Shown here in pieces: positions 17,438 through 26,476 of a stretch of 64,000 bases of DNA. Position 1 is the first letter of the stretch. Each line of letters begins with the position of its first letter. The DNA is from Bianquea renquensis. Lineage in GTDB: Bacteria > Bacillota > Clostridia > Lachnospirales > Bianqueaceae. A model generated the notes under the pieces. That model ran no database searches. It was not told the origin of the DNA and saw only the letters and a program-made list of their open reading frames with translations. The position numbers and the translations under genes are program-made. The DNA lies in NCBI RefSeq assembly GCF_014384895.1, contig NZ_JACRSQ010000011.1:60562-124561 (forward strand), given 5' to 3'.

Positions 17438-17461
17438 AAAAAGTTCGCGGAACGCGAAGTT
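17438..17461 (-). terminator. Intrinsic terminator of the lipoprotein gene
   Basis: Read leftward: AACTTCGCG-TTC-CGCGAACTT then T, one mismatch in the stem. It belongs to the same hairpin family as 2293-2315 and 51129-51153. Confidence 0.6.
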
Positions 17462-17463
17462 TC

Positions 17464-17964
17464 TCAGTCGATGACGATGGAATCAGCCCAGCTGAGGAAT
17501 TGAGATTCAAATTTATCCTGCTTCGAAAGCTCACAGGCGAAAGTGCACATCCAAAACGCATCGCTGCCTTTAAAGATGGCTCCCAGATAAAAGAAATCTT
17601 TTCCATTGGCCGTATTGGTATACGTGAAATACTTATAGTTGCCATTGCTGCCATCCTTGGCAGCGGAGAATTCCGTCTGGTTGTTGGCTTCAACCGCTGC
17701 GATGTACTCGTCTAATGTCGAATCTTTTGTGATTCCAACGGACTCTAAAAGGGTAAATTCCTCTTTTAAGACAGTTAGCAGGGAGTCTGTGCTCTCATAG
17801 TAGTAGGTAACCGACGCCAGGTCCTTTTTGGTGAAACCTTCAGACATAGTAATCGAAAATCCATCTTCCTCATAGGTCTTTTCCTTGGCCTTACAGCCGG
17901 TTACAGCGCTCACCAGTAAGAGGACGGCGAGCAGGGCGGACATGGTTTTTTGCATTGTTTTCAT
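17464..17964 (-). CDS. Small exported lipoprotein
   Basis: A 166-residue protein with a lipoprotein signal: basic MKTMQKTM, hydrophobic core and lipobox VTGC (Cys at about 24). The mature part (DGFSITMSEGFTKKD, KYFTYTNTANGKDFFYLGAIFKGSDAFWMCTFAC) resembles small extracytoplasmic alpha/beta lipoproteins of Firmicutes of unknown function. AAGGAGAG lies nine bases before the ATG. It is 32 bases downstream of trpB2 on the same strand without an obvious terminator between, so readthrough from the T-box unit is possible. Confidence 0.82.
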   Translation of the reverse strand: MKTMQKTMSALLAVLLLVSAVTGCKAKEKTYEEDGFSITMSEGFTKKDLASVTYYYESTDSLLTVLKEEFTLLESVGITKDSTLDEYIAAVEANNQTEFSAAKDGSNGNYKYFTYTNTANGKDFFYLGAIFKGSDAFWMCTFACELSKQDKFESQFLSWADSIVID

Positions 17965-17996
17965 TGTAGAATCTCTCCTTCTTTTTACTTTATATT

Positions 17997-19376
17997 TTAT
18001 TCCTGAATCCCAGGAATCTTCGGTAGGCCAGCGAATCCGACTTCCAGATCCGCATCGGTTGGGATATAGTCTGTCATGGTGTGATCGTGAAATGCCGTGT
18101 AGGCGGTCATGTCAAAGTAACCGGTCCCCGTGAGGCCGAACAGGATCGTTTTGGCTTCGCCGGTCTCTTTGCAGCGCCGCGCTTCTTCCATGGCGGCATA
18201 AATCGCGTGGGAGGATTCAGGTGCCGGCAGGATCGTCTCCATCTTAGCAAACAAGGTAGCCGCCTCGAAGACCTTCGTCTGCTCTACGGAGATGGCGCTC
18301 ATGTATCCATCGTGGTACAGTTTGGATAGAATTGGGGACATGCCGTGGTAGCGCAATCCTCCTGCGTGATTGGGCGAGGGGATGAAACCGCAACCCAGGG
18401 TATACATGCGGGCTAGGGGCGTTACCTTGCCCGTATCACAAAAATCATAGGCATAGCGGCCGCGGGTCAGGGAGGGACAGGATGCCGGTTCCACTGCGAT
18501 GATTTGGGGATTGGCGCGACCTAGCAGCTTATCCTGCATGAAAGGCGCGATCAGTCCGCCAAGGTTTGATCCGCCACCGGCACACCCAATCACGACATCT
18601 GGGTACTCATCCAACAGCTCCATGGCGATCTTGCTCTCCAGTCCGATAATGGATTGGTGCAGCAGAACCTGATTCAGCACAGACCCTAACACATAGCGAT
18701 ATCCGGGAGTTGTGACCGCTTTCTCAACGGCCTCGGAGATGGCACAGCCGAGACTGCCGGTTGTATCTGGATGTTCCGCCAGGATCGCGCGCCCGGCGTT
18801 GGTCGTGTCGCTGGGGCTTGGAATCACGTTTGCATCGAAGGTCTGCATGATGGCCTTTCGATAGGGCTTTTGCTCATAAGAAGCTTTTACCATAAAGACC
18901 GTCAGGTCAAGCCCAAAATAGGAACAGGCCTCGGAGAGGGCGGTTCCCCACTGACCAGCGCCGGTCTCCGTTGTTAAACCGGTCATTCCCTGTTCTTTCG
19001 CATAATAGGCCTGAGCGATAGCGGAATTCAATTTATGGCTTCCAGAAGTGTTATTGCCCTCGAATTTGTAGTAGATGCGCGCCGGCGTATCCAGTGCTTT
19101 TTCCAGGTTATAGGCGCGAATCAGGGGAGATGGGCGATACATTTTATACATCTCCTGGATTTCCTCGGGAATATCGATGTAGCGGGTTTCATTGTCCATC
19201 TCCTGATGGGCCAATTTTTCACAGAAAACAGGGTAGAGGTCAGCCTCTGTCGCTGGCTGCATGGTCGCCGGATTGATAAGCGGATCCGGGAGTTCTTTCA
19301 TATCGGCGCGGAGATTGTACCACTGCTTTGGCATCTGCTCTTCTGTGAGATATAAACGGTGCGGGACGGTCTTCAT
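17997..19376 (-). CDS. trpB: Tryptophan synthase beta-like protein, TrpB2 type
   Basis: A 459-residue PLP enzyme of the long TrpB2 class, condensing indole with serine or O-phosphoserine to tryptophan. Seen are RPSPLIRAYNLE (about 80-91), the PLP lysine in NTSGSHKLNSA (about 109-119), TETGAGQWGTAL (about 135-146) and the phosphate-binding GCAGGGSNLGG. No trpA or other trp gene is adjacent, so it probably salvages free indole or works with a distant TrpA. The 284-base leader holds a T-box, so expression should rise when the cognate tRNA, presumably tRNA-Trp, is uncharged. AAAGGAG lies in the loop of an ATGAAA/TTTCAT hairpin just before the start. Confidence 0.93.
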   Translation of the reverse strand: MKTVPHRLYLTEEQMPKQWYNLRADMKELPDPLINPATMQPATEADLYPVFCEKLAHQEMDNETRYIDIPEEIQEMYKMYRPSPLIRAYNLEKALDTPARIYYKFEGNNTSGSHKLNSAIAQAYYAKEQGMTGLTTETGAGQWGTALSEACSYFGLDLTVFMVKASYEQKPYRKAIMQTFDANVIPSPSDTTNAGRAILAEHPDTTGSLGCAISEAVEKAVTTPGYRYVLGSVLNQVLLHQSIIGLESKIAMELLDEYPDVVIGCAGGGSNLGGLIAPFMQDKLLGRANPQIIAVEPASCPSLTRGRYAYDFCDTGKVTPLARMYTLGCGFIPSPNHAGGLRYHGMSPILSKLYHDGYMSAISVEQTKVFEAATLFAKMETILPAPESSHAIYAAMEEARRCKETGEAKTILFGLTGTGYFDMTAYTAFHDHTMTDYIPTDADLEVGFAGLPKIPGIQE

Positions 19377-19404
19377 TGTATGAAATCTCCTTTCATGATA
19401 AGAT

Positions 19405-19688
19405 TAAAAAGGCTCTTGTCTCAGCGTTTGCTGGGACAAAAGCCTGCTGCTTCTGCGGTACCACCCATATTGACGAATTTCTTCGCCCTCTTGCTCCATA
19501 TACAACAATATATGCTCCCAGGATAACGGGTGGAGATCCCGTCAGGTACTACTAAGCACACGATACATGCCGTTCATCCCGCCCTTGCAAGCCCATTCGT
19601 CTAAGTGTTCGCATGCAGCCGTCCCACTATCGGCAACTCCCTGGAAAGGAACCTCTCAGAGTACTCTTCTCACGCATAGGTTTGATTA
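19405..19688 (-). ncRNA. T-box leader of trpB2
   Basis: Read leftward, the conserved T-box core GGGTGGTACCGCA is at 19466-19454. It is followed by a strong terminator (arms AGGCTTTTGTCCCAGC and GCTGAGACAAGAGCCT, then five T; 19445-19406). Upstream stem I features are visible, including AGAAGAGTAC near the 5' end and GTTGCCGATAGTG. A UGG in GAAUGGG (about 19595-19593) is a possible Trp specifier codon, but I did not fold stem I, so the specifier is tentative. Confidence 0.88.
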
Positions 19689-19694
19689 GATCAT

Positions 19695-19723
19695 AGTTTA
19701 GCAGAAATAAACGTCATTGTCAA
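19695..19723 (-). promoter_or_regulatory. Promoter of the T-box/trpB2 unit
   Basis: Read leftward: consensus TTGACA (19723-19718), 17 bases, TAAACT (19700-19695). Confidence 0.75.
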
Positions 19724-19911
19724 GGGGGGATATAATGAAAACCATGTCCCATTTCCATATTTCAGCACTTTTGGTATGAAAATGCGATGCTATGTGAACA
19801 AGTGATTGATTTTTAGACGAAACGGATGTATAATTTTTTTATTACGCGGTGCATAATTTCAAAAACATTCTGGTCTATGATGTACAGATTAAAAATTTGT
19901 GGAGGGATGCT

Positions 19912-20634
19912 ATGAATACTCTTGAGAAAATCAGTCATGAAACCATGGTGTTTATGCGTGGGAAATACCGCTTAGATGAAATTGGGGATGGAAAAGATGA
20001 ACTAAAATTTAAGCAGGGGCAAAAGACCATCCTTACCATCTATATACACGAGGACAGATTCACCTTTTTACTTATATTCGGAAAAAAAGAGCGTGAATCC
20101 TTTGAAGTGCAGAAGAATAGTTTTTCAGAGTCCATATGCAAGTATTACGACAACGCAAAAACGTACCATGATGGAAAATGGATGTTTCTTGATGTAACCA
20201 CTATGGAACAACTGGAAGAGATAAAAAGGCTCATACAGATCAAGAAAAAACCTAACCGCAAGCCATTTCCTAAGGAAACGGCCGTTTATTCAAAATGTGG
20301 TCAGCGCTGTGATTTATGTGTCCACTATACTGGGACAACCGAAGAACAACGGGCTATGATGGAAGTGTATTTGACAAAAATGTGGGGCTCCACGGACTGG
20401 AGTATGCGCTGCAATGGCTGTTATAGCGCGGATTGTTATTGTAAAGATGACCCTTGTCCTGCGAAGGAATGCGCGCCCAAGAAAGGAATTTCAGAGTGTA
20501 GAGATTGCAGGGAGTTCCCATGTATTAAGGCAACAGCAGCCGACCACCGCTCAATGATACATACAGAGGTTCATTCTGCTGATGAAATTACATGGGGAAT
20601 CCTTCCTTATGTTCCGTGGCAGTATGAAAAGTAA
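19912..20634 (+). CDS. DUF3788/DUF3795-like two-domain protein
   Basis: A 240-residue soluble protein. The N-terminal half (about 1-130: KYRLDEIGDGKDELKFKQG, FTFLLIFGKKERESFE) resembles DUF3788. The C-terminal half (about 140-225) is Cys-rich: CGQRCDLC, CNGCYSADCYCKDDPCPAKECAPKKG and CRDCREFPC, as in DUF3795 proteins, which probably bind metal. The frame opens at 19849, but GGAGG six bases before ATG 19912 sets the start. No close functional context; the next gene starts 87 bases on. Confidence 0.8.
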   Translation: MNTLEKISHETMVFMRGKYRLDEIGDGKDELKFKQGQKTILTIYIHEDRFTFLLIFGKKERESFEVQKNSFSESICKYYDNAKTYHDGKWMFLDVTTMEQLEEIKRLIQIKKKPNRKPFPKETAVYSKCGQRCDLCVHYTGTTEEQRAMMEVYLTKMWGSTDWSMRCNGCYSADCYCKDDPCPAKECAPKKGISECRDCREFPCIKATAADHRSMIHTEVHSADEITWGILPYVPWQYEK

Positions 20635-20721
20635 TGGGATATGACAAAATTGAAGAGGAAAAACAGCTGGCCCGGCTGAGGCAGTATTCTGTAGCACAGA
20701 TTGAGAAGGAGGAATTTGGAA

Positions 20722-22164
20722 ATGAGAGAATGGAGGATGGGGAAGCCAAGCGAGGCAGGCGTCGAAGCCGGTGCCATTCTTCGGCTTTTGAATTCGTGGG
20801 AAGAGGCGCGACTGGGGGTTCATTCGGTGATGATCTTGCGCTACAATATCTGTATTGCCCAAGGATGGTGGAAGCCTTACCGGCCGGAGGAAAATCATGT
20901 CATGTTTTCGCTGAGCAAGAGCTTTACTTCGACTGCCATAGGGTTTGCGGTGCAGGAAGGACTTTTGAGCCTTGAGGATACAGTCCTCTCTTTTTTCCCG
21001 GATGTCCTGCCATACGCCCCCTGTGAGACCATGGGGCATATGAAAGTTAGACACCTTCTGACCATGGCCACGGGGCACAGCAGAGAGCCGTGGAACTTTC
21101 GAGATAATCAGGAGTCGGATTGGGTGTATGCGTTCCTGTCGTCCTATGTGGACAGGGAGCCAGGCAGTCAATTCGTCTACAACACGCCCGCGAGCTATAT
21201 GCTTTCCGCGATTGTCCAAAAATGTACGGGCATGACGGTGTGTGAGTATTTGCGGCCTCGTTTGTTTGATCCCCTGGACATCCATGATATATGGTGGGAG
21301 ACATGCCCTAGGGGAATCAATACAGGTGGCTTTGGGCTGAATATAAAGACGGAGGATATCGCCAAATTTGGTACTTTCCTCCTGCAAAAGGGCGCTTACG
21401 GAGGGAAGCAGCTATTAAATTCGAAATGGATTGAAGCGGCGAGCGCTTGGCAGATTGCAAATGGAGAGGGGCCGGGGGATTGGTCGCAAGGGTACGGGTA
21501 CCAATTCTGGCGCTGTGAGCCGGAGGGGGTATTTCGCGGCGATGGCGCCCACGGTCAGTACTGCATCGTGATGCCGAAACAGGATATGGTCATTGCGATC
21601 ACATCGGGAAGCGTAGATATGGGGGGGATTCTGACACGGATCTGGGAGCACTTGCTTCCAGGAGTAAAGTCCGAGAAGGGCTTGCCGGAGAATGAAGTGG
21701 AGCAGGCCCTCTTGACCGATACGTTGGCTTCCTTGCAGTTGCCGGTTCCGGAGGGGGCCGCACAGTCGCCACTCCATACGGGGCGGGAGGCCTTTCAGTT
21801 TGAGAACAATTGTGTTGGATTGGAGTCTATGGCATTCGATTTTGCAGAGAGTACGGTCTGTCTGAAAATAAAGGGCGACGAGCTGACGGGTGAACTAGGG
21901 TACGGCAGTTGGAAGGATGGCCATTCCACTGCGGCTCCCCACACTTCGTCCATTGGTCTTCGCGTCTATGAAAAGGCGGCCATGGCTGGGGCGTGGATTG
22001 GGGAGACGACCTACCGCTTTGCGGTGGTGTACTATACCACGCCATATGTGGACACGGTTACGGTTCAGCTGGACGAGGGGGTGGCGCTGGTAGAGTATAG
22101 TCGCAACTGTGGATTTGAAGAGGGAACGGTTCGGATTTTGGGCAAGCGATGGCAGTGCTGCTGA
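20722..22164 (+). CDS. Serine hydrolase, beta-lactamase family
   Basis: A 480-residue protein of the class C beta-lactamase/DD-peptidase fold. The SxxK nucleophile is in FSLSKSFTS (about 63-71), the Tyr motif in FVYNTPASYML, and the third motif appears as GDGAHGQY (about 275-282). A C-terminal beta domain of about 150 residues follows. There is no signal peptide, so it acts inside the cell, probably as an esterase or peptidase rather than an antibiotic-resistance enzyme. The frame opens at TTG 20701, but AAGGAGG eight bases before ATG 20722 marks the start. Confidence 0.88.
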   Translation: MREWRMGKPSEAGVEAGAILRLLNSWEEARLGVHSVMILRYNICIAQGWWKPYRPEENHVMFSLSKSFTSTAIGFAVQEGLLSLEDTVLSFFPDVLPYAPCETMGHMKVRHLLTMATGHSREPWNFRDNQESDWVYAFLSSYVDREPGSQFVYNTPASYMLSAIVQKCTGMTVCEYLRPRLFDPLDIHDIWWETCPRGINTGGFGLNIKTEDIAKFGTFLLQKGAYGGKQLLNSKWIEAASAWQIANGEGPGDWSQGYGYQFWRCEPEGVFRGDGAHGQYCIVMPKQDMVIAITSGSVDMGGILTRIWEHLLPGVKSEKGLPENEVEQALLTDTLASLQLPVPEGAAQSPLHTGREAFQFENNCVGLESMAFDFAESTVCLKIKGDELTGELGYGSWKDGHSTAAPHTSSIGLRVYEKAAMAGAWIGETTYRFAVVYYTTPYVDTVTVQLDEGVALVEYSRNCGFEEGTVRILGKRWQCC

Positions 22165-22224
22165 TCACAGTTTACCACAGACGATTTTATTTGACGAACG
22201 TGCGATGTAATTCTTGATATAAAG

Positions 22225-22266
22225 AAAGACAGTGTCAAAAGCATTTCTGCCTTTCACGCTGTCTTA
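22225..22266 (-). terminator. Probable terminator of the sugar isomerase gene
   Basis: Read leftward: AAGACAGCGT pairs with ACACTGTCTT (imperfect) around an AAAGGCAGAAATGCTTT inner hairpin, then TCTTTAT. Confidence 0.5.
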
Positions 22267-22294
22267 CGCCGTTGCAACGCCCATATGCCATTGT

Positions 22295-23104
22295 TTACAG
22301 GTTGGCCTTAAGCCATTCACAGTCCGCCTTCAGGCATTCCCAACGATTTTGTGGTGTATTGTAGCTCCACTCCCGCTCTACGATGAACGTGGTTACGCCC
22401 TGGGCGTCAGCGGCGGCCTTCACCTGTTTCCAATCCACGATACCTTGACCGGTGGGGCAATTGAGCCTATTGCGGCGGGCATTTTCGGCAGCCCTTTCCT
22501 CCTCCGTAAGCGGAACCGCGTTGGGGTCCGGATTTGGGTTGTCCGCGCCGACGACATCGTTATTCTCCTTCACGTGGACGGACATAAGACGTCCCGGGTA
22601 CTGATTGATGTAATCCTGGGGGATAATTCCAGCAGCGCTGGCCCACCCGCAGTCAAGCTGAAAGCCGACGTTCTCAGGATCCGTGTTTTGGATAACATAA
22701 TCCAAGAGATATTGACCGCCATCCTGCCAGAATTCGCTGATGTGATTGTGATAGCCCACGCGGATTCCGTATTTCGCACCTTCCTCACCGCATTTGTTCA
22801 ACCGTTCCGCGCAGCCCAGCGCTTCGTCGCGGTTGCCAAAACGATAGCCAGGACAGACGACCATTTTGGCGCCGAGCTCGGCTAAGTACTCCAGATCCTG
22901 GATGATGTTGTCCATTCCAACGTGGGAGGATACACACACCAACCCGGCGTCGGCCAGTGCCTTTTTCATTTCTTTCGCGTTCAATCCACCGTATCCGGCA
23001 AATTCGACGCCGCTGTACCCAATGCTGGCAAGCTTCTCCAGCTTCTCCGGCAAACTTTCCGGCTCCGCGCATACAGAATAGGTCTGCACATATACTTTTT
23101 CCAT
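22295..23104 (-). CDS. Sugar phosphate isomerase/epimerase family protein (TIM barrel)
   Basis: A 269-residue xylose-isomerase-like TIM-barrel protein. Seen are LASIGYSGVEFAGYGG (about 27-42), VSSHVGMD, YHNHISEFW (metal site, about 137-145), GFQLDCGWA (about 165-173), MSVHVKENND and the terminal FIVEREWSY. The family includes inosose dehydratases, tagatose epimerases and 3-keto-glycoside processing enzymes. AGGAGGGAG precedes the ATG. The promoter carries the ATGTAA-N4-TTACAT operator also found before the Gfo/Idh dehydrogenase at 1025, a typical partner of such enzymes. Reaction not determinable. Confidence 0.87.
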   Translation of the reverse strand: MEKVYVQTYSVCAEPESLPEKLEKLASIGYSGVEFAGYGGLNAKEMKKALADAGLVCVSSHVGMDNIIQDLEYLAELGAKMVVCPGYRFGNRDEALGCAERLNKCGEEGAKYGIRVGYHNHISEFWQDGGQYLLDYVIQNTDPENVGFQLDCGWASAAGIIPQDYINQYPGRLMSVHVKENNDVVGADNPNPDPNAVPLTEEERAAENARRNRLNCPTGQGIVDWKQVKAAADAQGVTTFIVEREWSYNTPQNRWECLKADCEWLKANL

Positions 23105-23167
23105 GATGATAACTCCCTCCTGATCATTCGGATTTGACGTTTCACAGAAACGTCGAAATTCGGACTA

Positions 23168-23206
23168 AGTATACTATACTCTGATGAAAATGTAAAGCAT
23201 TACATT
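23168..23206 (-). promoter_or_regulatory. Promoter and operator of the sugar isomerase gene
   Basis: Read leftward: TTTACA (23196-23191), 17 bases, TATACT (23173-23168). The dyad AATGTAA-AGCA-TTACATT (23189-23206) covers the -35 box, as expected for repression. It is the better of the two copies of this operator; the other is at 972-987. Confidence 0.7.
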
Positions 23207-23453
23207 GTAATTTTTTTGATCCTTTTCTCTTAAGAGAAATCGATTCTTAAGCGTTTGCGTAGAGTATATGACAACAACGCCCGCCCAATTCTAAGTTTAG
23301 TTTTTGTCGTAAATTGAGTAAAGTAAAAATGTGTTTGGTTTAAATATAGGATAAAATTTACATATTATTCGAAATAATAGTAGAACGAAAGTAAGCAATA
23401 TGATATAATGACTGCATAAAGCGTTACAATACAAGCGATTAAGGAGTGAGGTA
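23207..23453. other. AT-rich intergenic region at the start of the acquired block
   Basis: No convincing small gene seen. It contains the inverted repeat TTAAGA-N9-TCTTAA near 23230 and a TATAAT (23404-23409) without a good -35 box. ATAAAGCGTTACAAT just after it resembles half of the ATGTAA/TTACAT operator. Base composition drops sharply to AT-rich here, marking the left edge of the ABC-transporter block. Confidence 0.4.
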
Positions 23454-24533
23454 ATGGCGCGAGAAATATGTCTTCCTTATAACAAACCAGTATATACCTA
23501 TTATACAACCATATCATTCCCTTTTGCCATATGTCAGCCGAAGGATTGGCTATATTCTCAATGTTTTAATTGGTATGCCGCGTACCACAGAAATGGTGGC
23601 ATTAGTGCATATTATGGGAATAAAAGAATCGGCATTCTCACAGGCGACAGTCGTGGTGGAATGCCTTTTCTCTCATATGAATATTTAAAAAAGTCAGATC
23701 TTGATTCTCAATTGTACAAAGAAATCTTTTACGAGTGCCTCTCGAAGAAAAAATATATTTTTTTGGATATTAATTTTCAGGGATATTCCCATGATATAAA
23801 TTCCGAATATACGCATAATGTTTTACTCCATGGAATCGATGAGAACAATTTGTATTTTTTAGGATACAATATGTTAAGTCGTGATGCTCTATCCCCGTAT
23901 GAATCAAATAAAATGGAATTGGGGGTCGACAATTTATTTTCTGATTCAGCTGGCAATGAAGATGTCATCCTATTATCCCAAAAAGATGTAAAATGGAGCT
24001 TCTGTACCGATATTCTAAAGTACCAGATCCGAGATTACCTTGACAGTTCCCTTACAGAGCGATATTTTAAATACTATTTTTCTGAGGGAGAGTCGGAACA
24101 AACAAATACATATTTTACCTACTGGCATGATAAATTTTTTGGGCAAAAGATGAATGGAACATTTGCCTATGGATTACAAGTGTATGAATATTTCATCGAT
24201 CATATAAAAGAATTTTGGGAGAAATATGAAGCTGATAAATCATCTGCGTATCCCGATGCAAGGATCTATAAATGTATGCAAGAACATAAAAGAATGATGG
24301 CAGACCGATGGCAATATGTTCAACGAAAGGGTTACGCGAAAGCAGATCTGAGCCCGTATATAGAAAGTGCGATAGAAGTAAGGGATGATGCGGATTGTAT
24401 CTTTAATAAGCTGATAAAGCAATTTCTAAAGAGAGAATTTTCATATGAAAGCGTATGCGATATTATACAAAAATTAGAGAAAATCAGAAAGATAGAAGAA
24501 AATTATTTAGCTGAATTGTATGACAGACTTTAA
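23454..24533 (+). CDS. BtrH_N/C39-like protein of a peptide-export-like locus (putative)
   Basis: A 359-residue soluble protein in AT-rich codons. The N-terminal 170 residues (CFNWYAAYHRNGG, GILTGDSRGGMPFL, THNVLLHGIDENNLYFLGYN) resemble the BtrH N-terminal/C39-peptidase-like fold; the HNVLLHGIDE segment is the clearest hint. The C-terminal half is helical and charged without known motifs. AAGGAGTGAGG precedes the ATG. Two ABC exporters follow, a layout used for modified peptides or aminoacyl natural products. The family call is tentative. Enzymatic Cys and His residues are not certain; Cys at about 28 and 37 are candidates. Confidence 0.6.
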   Translation: MAREICLPYNKPVYTYYTTISFPFAICQPKDWLYSQCFNWYAAYHRNGGISAYYGNKRIGILTGDSRGGMPFLSYEYLKKSDLDSQLYKEIFYECLSKKKYIFLDINFQGYSHDINSEYTHNVLLHGIDENNLYFLGYNMLSRDALSPYESNKMELGVDNLFSDSAGNEDVILLSQKDVKWSFCTDILKYQIRDYLDSSLTERYFKYYFSEGESEQTNTYFTYWHDKFFGQKMNGTFAYGLQVYEYFIDHIKEFWEKYEADKSSAYPDARIYKCMQEHKRMMADRWQYVQRKGYAKADLSPYIESAIEVRDDADCIFNKLIKQFLKREFSYESVCDIIQKLEKIRKIEENYLAELYDRL

Positions 24534-24631
24534 AGGTTGCACTATTTAAAAGAACCCACCAACCGTTGTCCGCTTTATTGCCCTTGCCGGGGATGCAAGA
24601 TGATGAGGGCCGAGCGAAATTGGAGGAAGCT

Positions 24632-26434
24632 ATGGAAAAAGTAAAAAGAATTTGCCATGCATATCGATATTTACTTCATATTTTAAAAGAGGACAGCCCA
24701 TTGCTGTTGGCGAGCACAATCATTGTATCCTTTGTTCAAGGTTGTTGTCCACCGCTGATGACATGGAGTATCAACCAAATTATTGAGAATGGAATGCGTG
24801 TGGCCAGCGGAACCCTCCCTCTCCCCCATATGGTTCCATTCCTAATCTTGTTTTTGGCTATTTCCTTAATCCCAAGTTTAGTCAGTCTATATGTTCAAAG
24901 TTTTGTACAGCCCCGCACTCAACTTGCGTTGCGCACAACCTTTCGCTCGAAAATGATCAAAAAGCTAAAGAAGTTAAAATATGAGCACTTTGAAAGTCCG
25001 CAATCAATGGAGATTATCGATAAAGCCTTCAATCGGACTGAAAATGCAGCAAGAATGCTTTTTCCTATGTATTTTACCTCGACCATTACGTCACTGGTTT
25101 CTGTTGTAGGATCATTTTATCTTTTGGCACAAGCGGAATGGTGGTTGGTTTTCACAGTTTTGATCCCTTTTTTGGTGGAGTTCTATTTTTCCCTCGGATT
25201 AAATTATGAAATTTATAATGAGATGGAAGCCTATTGGAGCATGGATTACAGCAATGGAATTCTTGGAAAATTCTTAAGTACTCGAGAGGTGGTAAAGGAA
25301 AATCGACTTCACCAGGCATCGGAGTATTTGGTTTCCGAATATCAAACTAGACAGAATCGGCGGAATCGCGAATATGAAAAATATTATAGAAAGCACTTGA
25401 GAAAAATTTTGACAAGTGGAAATTTGGCGCGCATTTCGATTATTTTGAATGTACTCGCACTCTTGTGGATGTACATTGGCCAGCGCATAGGTTTAGGAAT
25501 GCTAGTGTCCCTGTCTTTACTCATATTTGGTTCTATGTATAAAGACTTAAACAAGATGACGGTTATACTGAGCGGCGGCCCTTATCATGCAAATACCTTT
25601 GAATATTATGAACGCTTTTTTGATCTTTCAGAAGAGCCTGAGGGGAACGATACGGAATTGCCAACAGACGGTTCCATCGAATTTCGAGATGTATGGTTTC
25701 GCTACCCTGGAACGGATCAGGATATTCTCAAGGGCTTATCTTTTAAAATCCAAGATGGAGAAAAAGTTTCGATCGTAGGGGAAAACGGAGAAGGGAAAAC
25801 CACGATGATCAAATTGCTTCTCGGGCTATTCACTCCCGATAAGGGTGAGATTTTAGTTGGAGGGCAGTCGATGGACGACCTGCGATCTTCTTCGAAAATT
25901 TCACAACTGTATGGAACGGTTTTTCAAGACTTCATGCGATATAACATGACGGTAAAAGAAAATATTGCGGTAGGTGACATCCATCATACATATCCAGAAC
26001 AAGCAATCCAGGAAGCGGCACAAAATGTTGGCGCCTATGATTTCATTAAAACCTTTCCTAATGGCTGGGATACCATTCTTGGGCGCATGTTTGATGAGGG
26101 CGTTGATCTATCTGGGGGGCAGTGGCAAAGGATTGCCATGGCCCGAGCCTTTTTGGGGGATAAAAAAGTATTGATATTAGATGAACCCACAAGTCAGCTG
26201 GACCCTATTGCAGAGAGCAAGCTGTATCAAGATTTCGCAAAGTTGGCGGACGGTAAAACTTCGCTGTTTATCACCCATCGTCTAGGCTCCACCGCGATTT
26301 GTGATAGAATTCTAGTGATAGCAGGCGGGAAAATTGTGCAGAGCGGCAGCCATGAAGAATTAGTAGCCGCTGACGGATTATATGCAAGTATGTTTAATGC
26401 CCAGAAACACTGGTATAAATCTTGCGAGTCATGA
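24632..26434 (+). CDS. ABC exporter half-transporter (membrane plus ATPase)
   Basis: A 600-residue protein with about six transmembrane helices (residues 20-310) and a C-terminal nucleotide-binding domain. Walker A is GENGEGKTT (about 392-400), the signature LSGGQWQR, Walker B KVLILDEPTSQLD and the switch His is in ITHR. The longest frame opens at TTG 24566, but GGAGG five bases before ATG 24632 marks the start. Codons are AT-rich like its neighbours. With the next gene it probably forms a heterodimeric exporter. Substrate unknown, perhaps the product linked to the BtrH_N-like protein upstream. Confidence 0.9.
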   Translation: MEKVKRICHAYRYLLHILKEDSPLLLASTIIVSFVQGCCPPLMTWSINQIIENGMRVASGTLPLPHMVPFLILFLAISLIPSLVSLYVQSFVQPRTQLALRTTFRSKMIKKLKKLKYEHFESPQSMEIIDKAFNRTENAARMLFPMYFTSTITSLVSVVGSFYLLAQAEWWLVFTVLIPFLVEFYFSLGLNYEIYNEMEAYWSMDYSNGILGKFLSTREVVKENRLHQASEYLVSEYQTRQNRRNREYEKYYRKHLRKILTSGNLARISIILNVLALLWMYIGQRIGLGMLVSLSLLIFGSMYKDLNKMTVILSGGPYHANTFEYYERFFDLSEEPEGNDTELPTDGSIEFRDVWFRYPGTDQDILKGLSFKIQDGEKVSIVGENGEGKTTMIKLLLGLFTPDKGEILVGGQSMDDLRSSSKISQLYGTVFQDFMRYNMTVKENIAVGDIHHTYPEQAIQEAAQNVGAYDFIKTFPNGWDTILGRMFDEGVDLSGGQWQRIAMARAFLGDKKVLILDEPTSQLDPIAESKLYQDFAKLADGKTSLFITHRLGSTAICDRILVIAGGKIVQSGSHEELVAADGLYASMFNAQKHWYKSCES

Positions 26435-26476
26435 TGTTCACTTTCTATACAGCCATGAAAAAACGGAGGGATTGAT

